The notes beneath the pieces are model-generated. The model was given only the letters and a program-made list of their open reading frames with translations, searched no databases and had not been told where the DNA came from. The position numbers were made by a program, and so were the translations under genes. Shown here piece by piece: positions 8,353 to 17,633 of a stretch of DNA of 64,000 nt. Within the stretch, counting starts at the first letter, position 1. Every line of letters begins with the position of its first letter. Location: NCBI GenBank assembly GCA_036343175.1, contig JAZASR010000001.1, forward strand, positions 1-64,000, in the 5' to 3' direction. The stretch comes from JAEEJA01 sp036343175. Its GTDB lineage: Bacteria > Bacillota > Clostridia > Lachnospirales > Lachnospiraceae.

Positions 8353-10893
8353 ATGAAACATTCATTTAAACTCCACAAGAAGTTAAATAAGGGAATAGCT
8401 TTAGCACTTTCCATTACCATGACACTTTCCTTCTGTCCTGTCCGGGGTCAGATCATGACAGCAAGTGCTGCGGGCTCGGGCAGTCAGACAGAGGCAGACC
8501 AGTCGCAGGATGTAAAAGCGCCCCAACTCAATGCATCTGAAGTGACGCTCTATTCACTTGACGCTGTAAACTACCCTGAGATAAGCATTCCAGCTGATGG
8601 AAACCATCCGTCTACTTACGAGGCTGTATCCGGAAGCACAGAAGGACTTAGCTTCAAAGTCCTTACTAAGACAGAGGCAGAAGCGCTCACATCCGATCAG
8701 TTTATACTCAGTACGGATGATCTTTCCGACTACAATAACAACGCTGTAAAGGTCGACAGCAGCGGACTTTTATCAGTGGGCTTTACAAGGTGGTACTGGA
8801 AGAATGGTATGGGTTCGTCTTCCCCTATAGAAGGTTATACAAGTGTCAGTACTGACTATAAGACAGGAACAGCAGTAGTTAAGATATCATCTGGTTCAGA
8901 TACCGGGTATATGCTTGTTCATTCAAAAGACTACGCTGATGTGTACCTTGATGAAGTGGTTGATGGCTTTATTAAAGATAACATCACAGAAGGTATGACC
9001 GTTGAGGAGAAGGTCAGGGCCATCAATAAGTTTGTGGCAAAGTATCCTTATGACTGGCATTATCAGAGCGCGCGTGACCTTGTGATCCATGGCGGCGACT
9101 GCTGGGCATATACAAATGCAGTTAATTATTTTGCAAAGAAATGCGGTCTTCACGCCTGGGGAAGAAATGCCAATAAGGACCTTGGCGCAGGAAGCGGTCA
9201 CAGGAATTCTCTTATCTATGATCCTGAGCAGAAGTGCTATTGGCAGTGTGATGCCAATGCCGGTCCTGGTGACGTTATAAAGAGGACCAGCCTTATATCA
9301 TACAGAGTTATATATGGCAATACATCAAATGACAAAAGCATAAAGGTCTTAAGGTATGACGGAGACCTTACCGGGGATCCTGCCTATCCGGAAATGGCTG
9401 ATTCCTGTGTAAGTGTAAGGGAAGATGCTTCCGGTAAAAAGAAGATCATATTTACGATTCCGGATACCCTGGACGGATATCCTGTAACCGATATTGACGA
9501 AGAGTTTTTATTTAATAAAGGAAATGTAGAGAAGGTCGTTCTTCCTGATACAGTAACTAATATAGGCACTTCAGCATTTGCCTGCTGTACCTCTTTAAAT
9601 GAGATAAATATCCCGGCGTCTCTTACTTCCATAGGAAGCTATGCATTCTGTAAGACCGGGATCACTTCATTCACGATCCCAAAGAATCTGGAATCTATCG
9701 GAGGGTCGGCATTTGCTGACAGTGAGCTTAAAGAACTGAAAGTATCACCTGAGAATACATCATTTGCATTACAGGATGATTATCTTTTAAGCGGAGACAG
9801 GACAAAGCTTTATTTCCCTGTAAAGTATACCGGGCAGCCAATTCCGGATACAGTAACAAGCATCGGCGAATTCGCATTTGGTGGAAATAATGATATCACT
9901 GAGCTTGACCTTTCCGACAATATCACTGATATAGAAGAAGGCGCATTCAAGAACTGCGGTAATCTTAAAAAGGTTCATCTTCCTGCATCATTAACATCTA
10001 TCAGTAAAGGTGTATTTTATGATTGTGCAAAACTTAAGTCGATAAATATTCCAAAAACAGTGACAAGTATTGGCGATTATGCATTCAGCTACGATAATGA
10101 ACTTGATAGCATCGTAATACCTGCCTCTGTAAGCTCTATAGGTTCATGGGCCCTTTATGTAAGTAAACCTTCGGTTTATATAGAGTCTGCGGATGCTTCA
10201 CTTGGTAAGAATGCGTTATCGTCTGATTCCACTGTTTATTGCATTGCCGGGTCAAAGCTCGCCGAAAGTCTGCAGAGTGCAGGATATAATAATATCACTG
10301 CCCTTACTGAAGAGCAGATGCAGGAGGCCGTGGAGAAGGCAGAGAATACATCTCAGACTGAAACAGACGATGAAAACAAGCCAGGTGTAAGTCCCCAGCC
10401 TGGTGGGAGCACACAGTCAGGAAATAAAAATAATACATTGAATGATAATGGTAAGGGTTCTTCAGATAATAGCAGCGATGGAATAAAGAATGATGGATCC
10501 GGCAATGATGACCCTGACTATGACGATGATGAGGTCGTAAATGACAGTGTAACCACCAGGACCGGTGATGATGGAGATCTCATAGTAACCGACAGGTATG
10601 GCGAGGAATATATACTGCCAAGGGTCACTGTCCTTAAGGCAAGGTCGTTGAGAAGAAAAACTATAAAAGTAAATTACAGTAATGCGGATGATGCAGATGG
10701 ATATCAGATCCAGTACAGCAGGAAGGCAAATTTTAAAGGAGCGGTAAATTTAAGAACTGATAAAATTTCAAAGACATTTAAGGGACTCAGCCGAAGAAAA
10801 GTCTATTATGTCCGTGTCCGCTGTTATCTTGTGGTCGATGGAAAGACATATTACGGCCGCTGGTCGGCAAAACGCAGGGTAAAGATCAGATAA
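8353..10893 (+). CDS. Secreted transglutaminase-like / BspA leucine-rich-repeat surface protein
   Basis: 846 residues. An N-terminal signal peptide (about 1-40, ending ASAAG) is followed by a transglutaminase-like domain with a plausible catalytic triad: Cys250 in GGDCWAYTNA, His283 in SGHRNSLIY and Asp300 in WQCDAN. Residues about 375-605 carry BspA-type LRR_5 repeats (units such as LPDTVTNIGTSAFACCTSLNEI). An Asp/Asn/Gly-rich linker (about 655-740) leads to a C-terminal fibronectin-III-like module (LKARSLRRKTIKVNY to the end). Likely role: surface protein that binds host or plant polymers, or acts as a cysteine peptidase or crosslinker. No LPXTG motif. Start ATG 8353 has GTGAGGTAA upstream. 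Confidence 0.85.
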   Translation: MKHSFKLHKKLNKGIALALSITMTLSFCPVRGQIMTASAAGSGSQTEADQSQDVKAPQLNASEVTLYSLDAVNYPEISIPADGNHPSTYEAVSGSTEGLSFKVLTKTEAEALTSDQFILSTDDLSDYNNNAVKVDSSGLLSVGFTRWYWKNGMGSSSPIEGYTSVSTDYKTGTAVVKISSGSDTGYMLVHSKDYADVYLDEVVDGFIKDNITEGMTVEEKVRAINKFVAKYPYDWHYQSARDLVIHGGDCWAYTNAVNYFAKKCGLHAWGRNANKDLGAGSGHRNSLIYDPEQKCYWQCDANAGPGDVIKRTSLISYRVIYGNTSNDKSIKVLRYDGDLTGDPAYPEMADSCVSVREDASGKKKIIFTIPDTLDGYPVTDIDEEFLFNKGNVEKVVLPDTVTNIGTSAFACCTSLNEINIPASLTSIGSYAFCKTGITSFTIPKNLESIGGSAFADSELKELKVSPENTSFALQDDYLLSGDRTKLYFPVKYTGQPIPDTVTSIGEFAFGGNNDITELDLSDNITDIEEGAFKNCGNLKKVHLPASLTSISKGVFYDCAKLKSINIPKTVTSIGDYAFSYDNELDSIVIPASVSSIGSWALYVSKPSVYIESADASLGKNALSSDSTVYCIAGSKLAESLQSAGYNNITALTEEQMQEAVEKAENTSQTETDDENKPGVSPQPGGSTQSGNKNNTLNDNGKGSSDNSSDGIKNDGSGNDDPDYDDDEVVNDSVTTRTGDDGDLIVTDRYGEEYILPRVTVLKARSLRRKTIKVNYSNADDADGYQIQYSRKANFKGAVNLRTDKISKTFKGLSRRKVYYVRVRCYLVVDGKTYYGRWSAKRRVKIR

Positions 10894-10924
10894 AGGATCT
10901 TTAAAAGACCAAGAGGAAAAGGAA

Positions 10925-11668
10925 ATGAAAAAAGATCTGTCAATTTTAAAAACTGCTCTGATAGCTCACAGAGGCCTTCACAATGAAAGTGATGTGCCGG
11001 AGAATTCCATGCCGGCATTTGAAAAGGCTGTTGAAGCAGGGCTTATAATAGAGCTTGACATCCACATTCTTAAGGATGGCGAGATCATAGTATTCCACGA
11101 TGATGATTTAAAGCGCATGTGCGGCATTGACCGCCCTGTTGCAGACTACACTTTCAAAGAGCTTTCTGAGGTAAAGCTTCTTAAGTCCGATATTGGCATC
11201 CCTAAGTTTAAGGATGTCCTGGACATGGTTGGCGGCAGGGTCCCTGTCATAGTGGAATTCAAGTATGATACCCCGGTCGGACCGCTTGAGGCAAAGGCGG
11301 CAAGGCTACTCGATGCATATAAGGGTCCGTTTGTCATAAAGAGTTTTCATCCGATGATCGTCAGGTGGTTTAAGCTCAACAGGCCTCAGTATATCAGAGG
11401 TCTCCTCATACCGGAGCGCGGACACGAATTCAGGCAGAATCTTCTGGCCGACATGTGGCTTGAGCCCCTTGCAAAGCCGGATTTCCTGTCTGTCGACTAT
11501 CATCTCTGCACCCACCATAAGGTCATGAGATTTAAGAAAAAAATGCCCATAATAGCCTGGACCATCAAGTCCCAGAAAACACTCTTCAAATACAGCAAAT
11601 ATTTTGATAACATGATATGCGAAGATATATTTGATGAGAAGCTGCTGTCGACTTACAGGGTCGGTTGA
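10925..11668 (+). CDS. Glycerophosphodiester phosphodiesterase (GDPD family)
   Basis: 247 residues covering a full TIM-barrel GDPD domain. Visible motifs are IAHRGLHNESDVPENSMPAF (catalytic HRG and metal-binding E/N), ELDIHILKDGEIIVFHDDDL (ExD metal ligands and catalytic HD), and VEFKYD. The enzyme releases glycerol-3-phosphate from glycerophosphodiesters. There is no signal peptide, so it is cytoplasmic. It starts 31 bases after the transglutaminase-like gene with AGGAAAAGG upstream, so co-transcription is possible. Closest named relative is UgpQ, but lineage-specific naming is uncertain. Confidence 0.9.
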   Translation: MKKDLSILKTALIAHRGLHNESDVPENSMPAFEKAVEAGLIIELDIHILKDGEIIVFHDDDLKRMCGIDRPVADYTFKELSEVKLLKSDIGIPKFKDVLDMVGGRVPVIVEFKYDTPVGPLEAKAARLLDAYKGPFVIKSFHPMIVRWFKLNRPQYIRGLLIPERGHEFRQNLLADMWLEPLAKPDFLSVDYHLCTHHKVMRFKKKMPIIAWTIKSQKTLFKYSKYFDNMICEDIFDEKLLSTYRVG

Positions 11669-11722
11669 ATCACCTGTAAAATAAAAATATGGCATTTATT
11701 CTACGGAAAGAGCCTTAAGGTC

Positions 11723-14050
11723 ATGCAAATAGCAGGAAAACTTTTATTTACAGCTCTTATGACGGGTATGTCAGGCATACCCGTTTTTTTTGCTGCCCTT
11801 TTAGTCTTTTTCTTCCTGTCAAGGATGGGATGGAAATGGAAGGCTCCTGCCCTTCAGATTTTTTTTCTCAGGCTTCTAGTGCCTGTCGGAGTATTCTCTC
11901 CATTTGCCATAAGCCGTCAGCTGAATATAAGAGTCCATGTGTTTCTGGCAGATCTCGGGCCGGAGGAGATTTTAGCTAAAGGAACACTTTTCGGAAGCTT
12001 TGATATCCTTAGGCGCGATATACGATTCGATAATACATTTTGCATAGCAGGCCTTATCTGGGCAGCGGGGGCGATTATTTTCTTTATTTACCTGATGAAC
12101 GTAGGGAAGAATGCAGAAGAGCAGAAGGGTAAGAGTGTAAGATCTGCCGGGAACAATGGTCTTGATAAAAGCCATGTTAATAATTACAGCACCGGCAAAG
12201 GAGATCATTTTACCGGTGGAAAAATATCTCCGGCTGGCACGCGCCATCTCTATGATAACGTATATGAAGGCGATTTTTCCGAGCCATTTGTCAAGGGCTT
12301 TATACATAAGAAAATATACGTTCCTGCAGGCCTTAAGGCGGAAGAATTGAAAGCAGCAGTAGTTACAGCATCAGCGGCATATGATCCGTTTAAAGGTCCG
12401 GAGAGATTATTTATAGACCTGGTTTCTGCCCTTCAATGGTTCAATCCGTTCTGCCATATCATGAGGGCAGAATACTGGCGGCTTAGAAAGAAGAATGTCC
12501 CGGGATCTGTATCTCCGGCTGCAGGATCTGCAGCAGTCCTGCTTCTTCTGATACTTGCCTTTTATTCATTCGGCTTATCCTATGCCCGACAGGCAATCGC
12601 TAATGGAGACTTTGGAGAAAGGGGCAGGCATCTGATAGGAGTTAATGACCTGTCTCAAAGCATTTCAGGGGCCGGAAATGCCGGGTCAGACGGCATTAAG
12701 GGCGCTGAAGGCATGAGTGGGGCGGCATCCGGCGATAATATCGAAGCTTATCAGGCTGCTAAAAATGCGCCTTATGGTTCAGGATCAGCTTCCGCCAGCT
12801 CGCTTTCTGCAACTCAGGAGGCCATGGCTGGTCTCCTTAAAGGAGGGGAGGATCCTGTCCTTGACAGGAGCACCATGCAGGAAGGCACGGATATTCTTGT
12901 GTCTTTAGTGACGACATGGCTCTCAAATGGAGATCCGGCTGAGCTTAAGCTAATTATGTCCAACGGCATCTATTCCGTGAATGATGGTTATCAGGGCACA
13001 TTCAGGCTTGAGCTCTATGATACAAAGACAAAAAGGACATACAGCTATGATCTTGCAGCTTTATTCAGCGGTGACCTGTATTTCAGTCCTCATACGGATC
13101 TCAAGGTCTTTGATTACAATGAGGACGGTATTAGTGAGGTCTCGATAGGGCAATATGCTCCTCTGTCATCTCTTGAGATACCAGCTGCGACCTCAGGCAG
13201 CATAAGGGGTGTAAAGACCGGGGATAAGGTGCATAAGTATTATCTGCTCAGTATTATGAATGATGGATTTATAAAAGCAAGCGACGGTATAGTTGCTGAT
13301 CAGGCAAACCTCTCCCAGACAGGTTCCGCCTACTTTACGACGGTACCTGATGCTGCAGGCCTTTTCTATACTCATTTTCATGGGGAGCTTATCTACTATT
13401 ACTGGGATAATGACCGCAGACGCTTCATAAACCGCAGGCTCACCGATACAGAGATAAACAACATGATATACGATCCGACAGGAACTGATGCCGGAGGAAA
13501 GAACACCAATAAAGTACATAAGCTCTTTGACGACAGTAAAGACCTGGCAATAAGGGCTGATACGCACGCCGATGATGAGAAGGGTGATATCATAAATAAG
13601 ATCGTCATAAGACCGGACGGCATTCCAAGAGCCTTTGACAACATCCATGGATATTACTGCAATCTCTATTGGCCGACGGTCGGCAAGGGCATGGACCGCT
13701 ATCGTTATGCCTGTCTTCTTTATAATGGGGCTCACGCCCAGACCTTCGTGATCTATGACGTGAAGAAGAAGAATATATTTTATGCCCAGGAAGATGGCAA
13801 TACCATGCTGAATACCATATTTAAGGAGTTCGGAGACAGCGGAGAAGGTGACGGAAGCTTCATAGCTCATGGAAGCGCCTGCGTCTACAATCTGGGTCAG
13901 ATCATTTCCGAGCATGAGCTGAATATCCGCTTCGCCGCGGTTACAGGCGAAGGATACGATATCAGCGGCGATTTTATATTGAATATTGATAATGGAAAGA
14001 CATCGCGTCTGACATACAGGCAGGTGAAGGCAGCGGATGATGATCAATAA
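11723..14050 (+). CDS. M56 (BlaR1/MecR1)-like membrane protein lacking the HExxH zinc site, with large extracytoplasmic domain
   Basis: 775 residues. Residues 1-130 hold three hydrophobic segments as in BlaR1-type proteins. Residues about 186-250 align by eye with the M56 peptidase core: SEPFVKGFIHKKIYVPAGL corresponds to the family's SPFxxGxxxPxIxLP stretch and ALQWFNPFCHIM to LHWFNPLVW. Where HExxHxxxxD should lie the sequence reads TASAAYDPFKGPERLF, so the zinc ligands are missing. A further membrane helix lies around residue 275, and the rest is extracytoplasmic with a calcium-loop-like motif (DYNEDGISEV). It may sense or scaffold rather than cleave. No BlaI-type repressor is adjacent. 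Start ATG 11723. Confidence 0.6.
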   Translation: MQIAGKLLFTALMTGMSGIPVFFAALLVFFFLSRMGWKWKAPALQIFFLRLLVPVGVFSPFAISRQLNIRVHVFLADLGPEEILAKGTLFGSFDILRRDIRFDNTFCIAGLIWAAGAIIFFIYLMNVGKNAEEQKGKSVRSAGNNGLDKSHVNNYSTGKGDHFTGGKISPAGTRHLYDNVYEGDFSEPFVKGFIHKKIYVPAGLKAEELKAAVVTASAAYDPFKGPERLFIDLVSALQWFNPFCHIMRAEYWRLRKKNVPGSVSPAAGSAAVLLLLILAFYSFGLSYARQAIANGDFGERGRHLIGVNDLSQSISGAGNAGSDGIKGAEGMSGAASGDNIEAYQAAKNAPYGSGSASASSLSATQEAMAGLLKGGEDPVLDRSTMQEGTDILVSLVTTWLSNGDPAELKLIMSNGIYSVNDGYQGTFRLELYDTKTKRTYSYDLAALFSGDLYFSPHTDLKVFDYNEDGISEVSIGQYAPLSSLEIPAATSGSIRGVKTGDKVHKYYLLSIMNDGFIKASDGIVADQANLSQTGSAYFTTVPDAAGLFYTHFHGELIYYYWDNDRRRFINRRLTDTEINNMIYDPTGTDAGGKNTNKVHKLFDDSKDLAIRADTHADDEKGDIINKIVIRPDGIPRAFDNIHGYYCNLYWPTVGKGMDRYRYACLLYNGAHAQTFVIYDVKKKNIFYAQEDGNTMLNTIFKEFGDSGEGDGSFIAHGSACVYNLGQIISEHELNIRFAAVTGEGYDISGDFILNIDNGKTSRLTYRQVKAADDDQ

Positions 14051-14057
14051 AAAAGAC

Positions 14058-14086
14058 GAAGGAGGCAGTTATTAGCTGCCTCCTTC
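14058..14086 (+). terminator. Hairpin terminator-like structure
   Basis: A perfect 11-bp stem, GAAGGAGGCAG (14058-14068) with CTGCCTCCTTC (14076-14086), and a 7-base loop lie seven bases after the M56-like gene. The following T run is poor (TTGG), so termination may be partial or assisted. Confidence 0.6.
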
Positions 14087-14383
14087 TTGGGGATAGGTGA
14101 TTTATCGAAAAATAGATAGTTGTCAAATCAATATATATAGGTTTTTACAAAGCAAAACCACTATATATAGTATACACGGAAATCTGTTACTTATTTCTCT
14201 AATAGCATTATAAACTCATAAAGAGCAAATTGCAATTGATTTCTTAAGGTATCAGGAAAAATTTTTATGCCCTCAGTAAACTTGTAAAGGCATTTACGGA
14301 ACTACAAAAAGCATATTAGAACTTGTAAATACTGATAAGGACTTGTAAAAGCCGATATTTCTTCAAAAAAATGAAAAAAAGTG
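14087..14383. other. Gene-free A+T-rich region with imperfect hairpin and degenerate repeats
   Basis: No coding sequence is seen. An imperfect inverted repeat (ATATATAGGTTTT around 14133-14145 with AAAACCACTATATATA around 14154-14169) could fold into a hairpin. Bases 14279-14361 hold four degenerate units of about 21 bp, described separately. The region ends at the tRNA promoter. Confidence 0.5.
14279..14361. repeat. Degenerate tandem repeat, four units of about 21 bp
   Basis: Units begin at 14279, 14300, 14320 and 14341 and share the core AACTTGTAAA, followed by a variable half. It lies directly upstream of the tRNA operon promoter. Confidence 0.45.
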
Positions 14384-14412
14384 TTGACATGAAGGATATG
14401 ACGTAATATAAT
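14384..14412 (+). promoter_or_regulatory. Perfect consensus sigma-A promoter for the tRNA operon
   Basis: TTGACA at 14384-14389 and TATAAT at 14407-14412 with an exact 17-base spacer. Transcription should start near 14419, about 50 bases before tRNA-Pro. Confidence 0.9.
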
Positions 14413-14471
14413 ATCAATTGCGTCGCGGGAAAAGACAGTAAAGCATCTCGTGATTGCAATGAATACCTTAT

Positions 14472-14546
14472 CGGGGTGTGGCTCAGTTTGGCTAGAGTGC
14501 TTGATTTGGGATCAAGAGGTCGCAGGTTCGAATCCTGTCACCCCGA
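14472..14546 (+). tRNA. tRNA-Pro (anticodon TGG)
   Basis: Acceptor stem CGGGGTG / CACCCCG with discriminator A. The anticodon stem CTTGA / TCAAG encloses the loop TTTGGGA, giving anticodon TGG. The T arm contains GGTTCGAATCC. No CCA is encoded. First gene of a four-tRNA operon. Confidence 0.95.
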
Positions 14547-14578
14547 TTTACATATTAATAACTGTATTATTCTTATCT

Positions 14579-14649
14579 GCGGGTGTAGTTCAGTGGTAGA
14601 ACGCCAGCCCTCCAAGCTGGACATGTGAGTTCGATTCTCATCACCCGCT
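14579..14649 (+). tRNA. tRNA-Gly (anticodon TCC)
   Basis: Acceptor stem GCGGGTG / CACCCGC with discriminator T. The anticodon stem CCAGC / GCTGG holds the loop CCTCCAA, giving TCC. The T arm contains GTTCGATTC. Confidence 0.95.
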
Positions 14650-14653
14650 TTTT

Positions 14654-14727
<74 letters not shown>

Positions 14728-14784
14728 GTTTTTTATATATCAGGAAATACTTAAAGCAGAACGCTTGGTGCCTGACACTTATAT

Positions 14785-14859
14785 GGTGGGTATAGCGTAG
14801 CTGGTTAACGCGCCAGATTGTGGTTCTGGAGACCGAGGGTTCGAATCCCTCTACCCACC
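14785..14859 (+). tRNA. tRNA-His (anticodon GTG)
   Basis: Acceptor stem GTGGGTA / TACCCAC, with the extra G at 14785 opposite C at 14859 as expected for the G-1 identity element of tRNA-His. The anticodon stem CCAGA / TCTGG holds the loop TTGTGGT, giving GTG. Confidence 0.95.
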
Positions 14860-14912
14860 CTTCATTTTCTGAATATTCTCGGTCTGAACTGAATATTTTT
14901 ATATTAATGAGA

Positions 14913-14938
14913 AGAGCCTTTTTTAGGGTTCTTTTTTT
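14913..14938 (+). terminator. Terminator of the tRNA operon
   Basis: A short stem AGAGCC / GGGTTCT (one G-T pair) is followed by seven Ts at 14932-14938. It lies 54 bases after tRNA-His. Confidence 0.5.
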
Positions 14939-14978
14939 GTTTCTGGCTGCATATTATAGTTGATACTTTATAAATACT

Positions 14979-15929
14979 TTATTTTCGCCTGAAATATCTG
15001 TCGACCCCGTTTGCGACGCCAGCCGCAATTTTCTTCTGATAATAAGGCTTCTGCATAAGCCTGTCTTCAGAAGGATTGGTCATGAAGCCCATTTCGAATA
15101 TAGTTACAGGCATCGAAGCCCAGTTGATCCCGGTCATATTATTTACCTGGGAAATACCGCAGTCCCTGGCTCCTGTAGCTTTAACAGACTCATCGAGAAT
15201 GTATTTTGAGAGTTTAAGGCTCTTTGAGTAGAGATAGGAGTTGTAAGGATTGTCCTTTCTCATGCACAGGGTCATCATGCCATGAGCTGAAGAGGCGCCG
15301 CCATTCGCATGCATCCTGATGAGTATGTCGCATTTTTTCTTCTTTGCAGCCTTTGCCCTCTGGCTGTTTGATATATCTACATCATTTTTTGTACGTATCA
15401 TATATACGTAATATCCGCGTTTGCGTAAGATTTTTGCAAGTCTCTTTGAAACGTCAAGATTGAGCTGGTATTCAGGAACGTGAGTTACAACTCCGCTCGT
15501 ACCGCCTGATACTTTCGTCTTTTTTGTGGATGATCCGGGTCCTATGGGCTCAGTACCGAAGTTTGCGTGAAGCTGGTGGCCGGGGTCTATAGCTATACGG
15601 TAAACTTTCTTCTTTCTCTTTTTCTTCTGTACTGCGGCTTCTGATGCAGCAGATCCTGTAGAAGGTGAAGCTGCTACAGATCCATTTCCGGATGCCTGGT
15701 CAGACAGGCTGTCAGCAGAAGCAGTATTTTCAGAAGTCTTTGTGCTGTCCGTGTCATTGTTGGCAATGGATCCCTTAAGGCTGGCATTCAGTGATGCGGC
15801 ATCAGCATATGCATCCTGCCCTGACCCCTTTATATTGCAATATCCTGCTCCGATGCCGATGGCGAGAGCAAGCGCAGCGGCAGCGGATATGGCAATGATC
15901 GTCCTCTTATGAATATTAATTTTTCTCAT
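14979..15929 (-). CDS. N-acetylmuramoyl-L-alanine amidase (Amidase_3), secreted
   Basis: 316 residues. An N-terminal membrane anchor or signal peptide (about 10-30) is followed by a Ser/Ala/Thr-rich linker to about residue 100, then a complete Amidase_3 domain. Zinc ligands are visible as His in AIDPGHQ, Glu in HVPEYQLN and His in IRMHANGG, and the catalytic Glu in FEMGFMTNPSED. It cuts the amide bond between MurNAc and the stem peptide. There is a long Lys-rich stretch KKKRKKK just before the domain that may bind wall polymers. It is convergent with the tRNA operon. Confidence 0.9.
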   Translation of the reverse strand: MRKINIHKRTIIAISAAAALALAIGIGAGYCNIKGSGQDAYADAASLNASLKGSIANNDTDSTKTSENTASADSLSDQASGNGSVAASPSTGSAASEAAVQKKKRKKKVYRIAIDPGHQLHANFGTEPIGPGSSTKKTKVSGGTSGVVTHVPEYQLNLDVSKRLAKILRKRGYYVYMIRTKNDVDISNSQRAKAAKKKKCDILIRMHANGGASSAHGMMTLCMRKDNPYNSYLYSKSLKLSKYILDESVKATGARDCGISQVNNMTGINWASMPVTIFEMGFMTNPSEDRLMQKPYYQKKIAAGVANGVDRYFRRK

Positions 15930-16043
15930 ATTATGTATTTTCTCCGGATATCTGATTCTTAATGATGCAATAAATATGACATATGCAGTCTGACAGGAGC
16001 CCTGATAATAATATTATGCCGGAACTGTGATGCTTTTATGGTC

Positions 16044-16385
16044 TCAGTCGATCTTAAACTGTACCTGCACAGGCTGTTTGAGCGGATTGCCGTTAGCACT
16101 TGTCACATTTGTGGTGATGTTCAATATGTAGGATTCTTTTTCAGCATAAGGCTCCAGGGGCTCGATCTCGATCTCATTCTCAAGAGAATTGTAGCGGATA
16201 GCTGTTTTTAATGGGGTCAGGTCCTTGGAAGTAACATAAAGATTCGTGTTATTTACGGTCTTTGGATCCAGAGGTATGTTGAAACGTATCTTCCAGACAA
16301 AGTTGCCGGTCTTGAACTTAAGGTTCTGTCTAACTTTATTTTCAAGGCCATCCGACATTGATTCAAATTCAAGAAAATCAGGCAT
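16044..16385 (-). CDS. Small Ig-like (Big_5/SbsA-type) domain protein
   Basis: 113 residues, apparently one bacterial Ig-like domain of the SbsA type: KIRFNIPLDPKTVNNTNLYV and LEPYAEKESYILNITTNVTSANGNPLKQPVQVQF match the pattern in which a beta-sandwich domain begins with a phrase like F(S/N)xPxDPxTV. There is no signal peptide, so it is either cytoplasmic or exported by another route. The start ATG 16385 is preceded on the minus strand by AGGAGCGATACTTAA. It is a stand-alone gene upstream of the amidase on the same strand, with a 114-base gap. Function unknown. Confidence 0.6.
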   Translation of the reverse strand: MPDFLEFESMSDGLENKVRQNLKFKTGNFVWKIRFNIPLDPKTVNNTNLYVTSKDLTPLKTAIRYNSLENEIEIEPLEPYAEKESYILNITTNVTSANGNPLKQPVQVQFKID

Positions 16386-16603
16386 TTAAGTATCGCTCCT
16401 TTTATTATGATCATTTATTTTTCTTATGTTCATGCTGTCTTTATTATGACCGCAGAATAATGTATATAATAACAAATTGTTTTTTCTGTCATATTATAGC
16501 AAAAGGACCGGTCAATATCAATTCCGTGCTTACTTATTTGCATTACTATGGTATAATGAAGAAGTGAAACAGCAGAGAAATTTTACAGAATGGAGGAATT
16601 ATT

Positions 16604-17554
16604 ATGGAAAACAATTTCCAGGGTGGGAACGGTTACGATAACGGCGGCTACGGAAATGATTCCTATGGCCCTCAGGGCAGCCATCAGGGCGGTTATAATG
16701 GCCCTCAGGGCAGCTCCCAGAGCGATTACAATGATCCTCAGAGCGGCCGGAATTATGGAAACCGGTACCAGAATGGCTACAGTGGTTACCAGGGAGGAAA
16801 CCAGTATTACGCAGATCCTTACCAGAACGGGCAGGGCGGATATGCAGGTCAGAGATATGGCGATCCTGCATATGGATATGAAAGGCAGGTTTCAGGAAAA
16901 AGACGTAAGCACTCTGCTGCGGCTTTTGATATGCGCGACACCATGTCTGCCCGCAGATACAATGCCATGATAGGCATGGTTACATTTTATGGCCTTTTTA
17001 TGAATTTCCTTATGTGTACGGTATTCTCGTCACAGGTGATGGCTATACCGGCAGGAACGCTTTTGATGGGTTATATCATATTTGGCATCGCGGGCATTCT
17101 TATAATGTCATTTGTAAAGAACCCGGTCGTTTCATTTATCGGCTATAATATGCTGGTCGTACCGCTCGGAGCTGTACTGTGCAACTGTATATCCGGCATT
17201 CCGGTTCCTATAGTTACCAACACCATAGGTATGACAGGAGCCATTACAGTCATTATGATATGCTTCGGCATACTATTCCCTAACTTCTTTATGAGGATCG
17301 GCGGAGTGCTCTTCTTCTCACTGCTGGGACTTTTGATAGTCGGCCTGTTTGGATTCTTTATCCACATTCCGATGTTTACCTATAGCCTTGCATCTACAGC
17401 TGTATTTACCCTTTACATAGGCTTTGACTGGGCAATTGCGCAGAGGATGCCGAAGAATGCTACAAATGCCATGAGTGCTGCCTGCAATATCTACCTTGAT
17501 ATTGTAAATATATTCATAAATCTGCTGGCAATATTCGGCGGCGGAGATGACTGA
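16604..17554 (+). CDS. Bax inhibitor-1 / YccA family membrane protein with Gly/Tyr/Gln-rich N-terminus
   Basis: 316 residues. Residues 1-100 are a low-complexity cytoplasmic tail of Gly, Tyr, Gln, Asn and Ser with imperfect repeats (GPQGSHQGGYN, GPQGSSQSDYN, DPQSG). Residues about 115-315 contain seven membrane segments and the UPF0005/Bax inhibitor-1 pattern ARRYNAMIGMVTFYGL ... YIGFDWAIAQRM ... NIYLDIVNIFINLLAIFGG. The family is implicated in pH-sensitive calcium leak and membrane stress; the bacterial role is not settled. Start ATG 16604 has TGGAGG upstream. The N-terminal tail is unusual for the family. Confidence 0.85.
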   Translation: MENNFQGGNGYDNGGYGNDSYGPQGSHQGGYNGPQGSSQSDYNDPQSGRNYGNRYQNGYSGYQGGNQYYADPYQNGQGGYAGQRYGDPAYGYERQVSGKRRKHSAAAFDMRDTMSARRYNAMIGMVTFYGLFMNFLMCTVFSSQVMAIPAGTLLMGYIIFGIAGILIMSFVKNPVVSFIGYNMLVVPLGAVLCNCISGIPVPIVTNTIGMTGAITVIMICFGILFPNFFMRIGGVLFFSLLGLLIVGLFGFFIHIPMFTYSLASTAVFTLYIGFDWAIAQRMPKNATNAMSAACNIYLDIVNIFINLLAIFGGGDD

Positions 17555-17633
17555 TCATAGTAATGCAGCTAAAGCCCGGATCAGCATCTGGCTGACTTTG
17601 AGTTGTAATATTTATTAATAATAAGGAGGAATT

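Noticed and set aside
13193..14047. 284-codon open frame on the minus strand of the M56-like gene
   Set aside because: Antisense to a gene with signal, membrane and domain features; no start context and no recognisable protein family.
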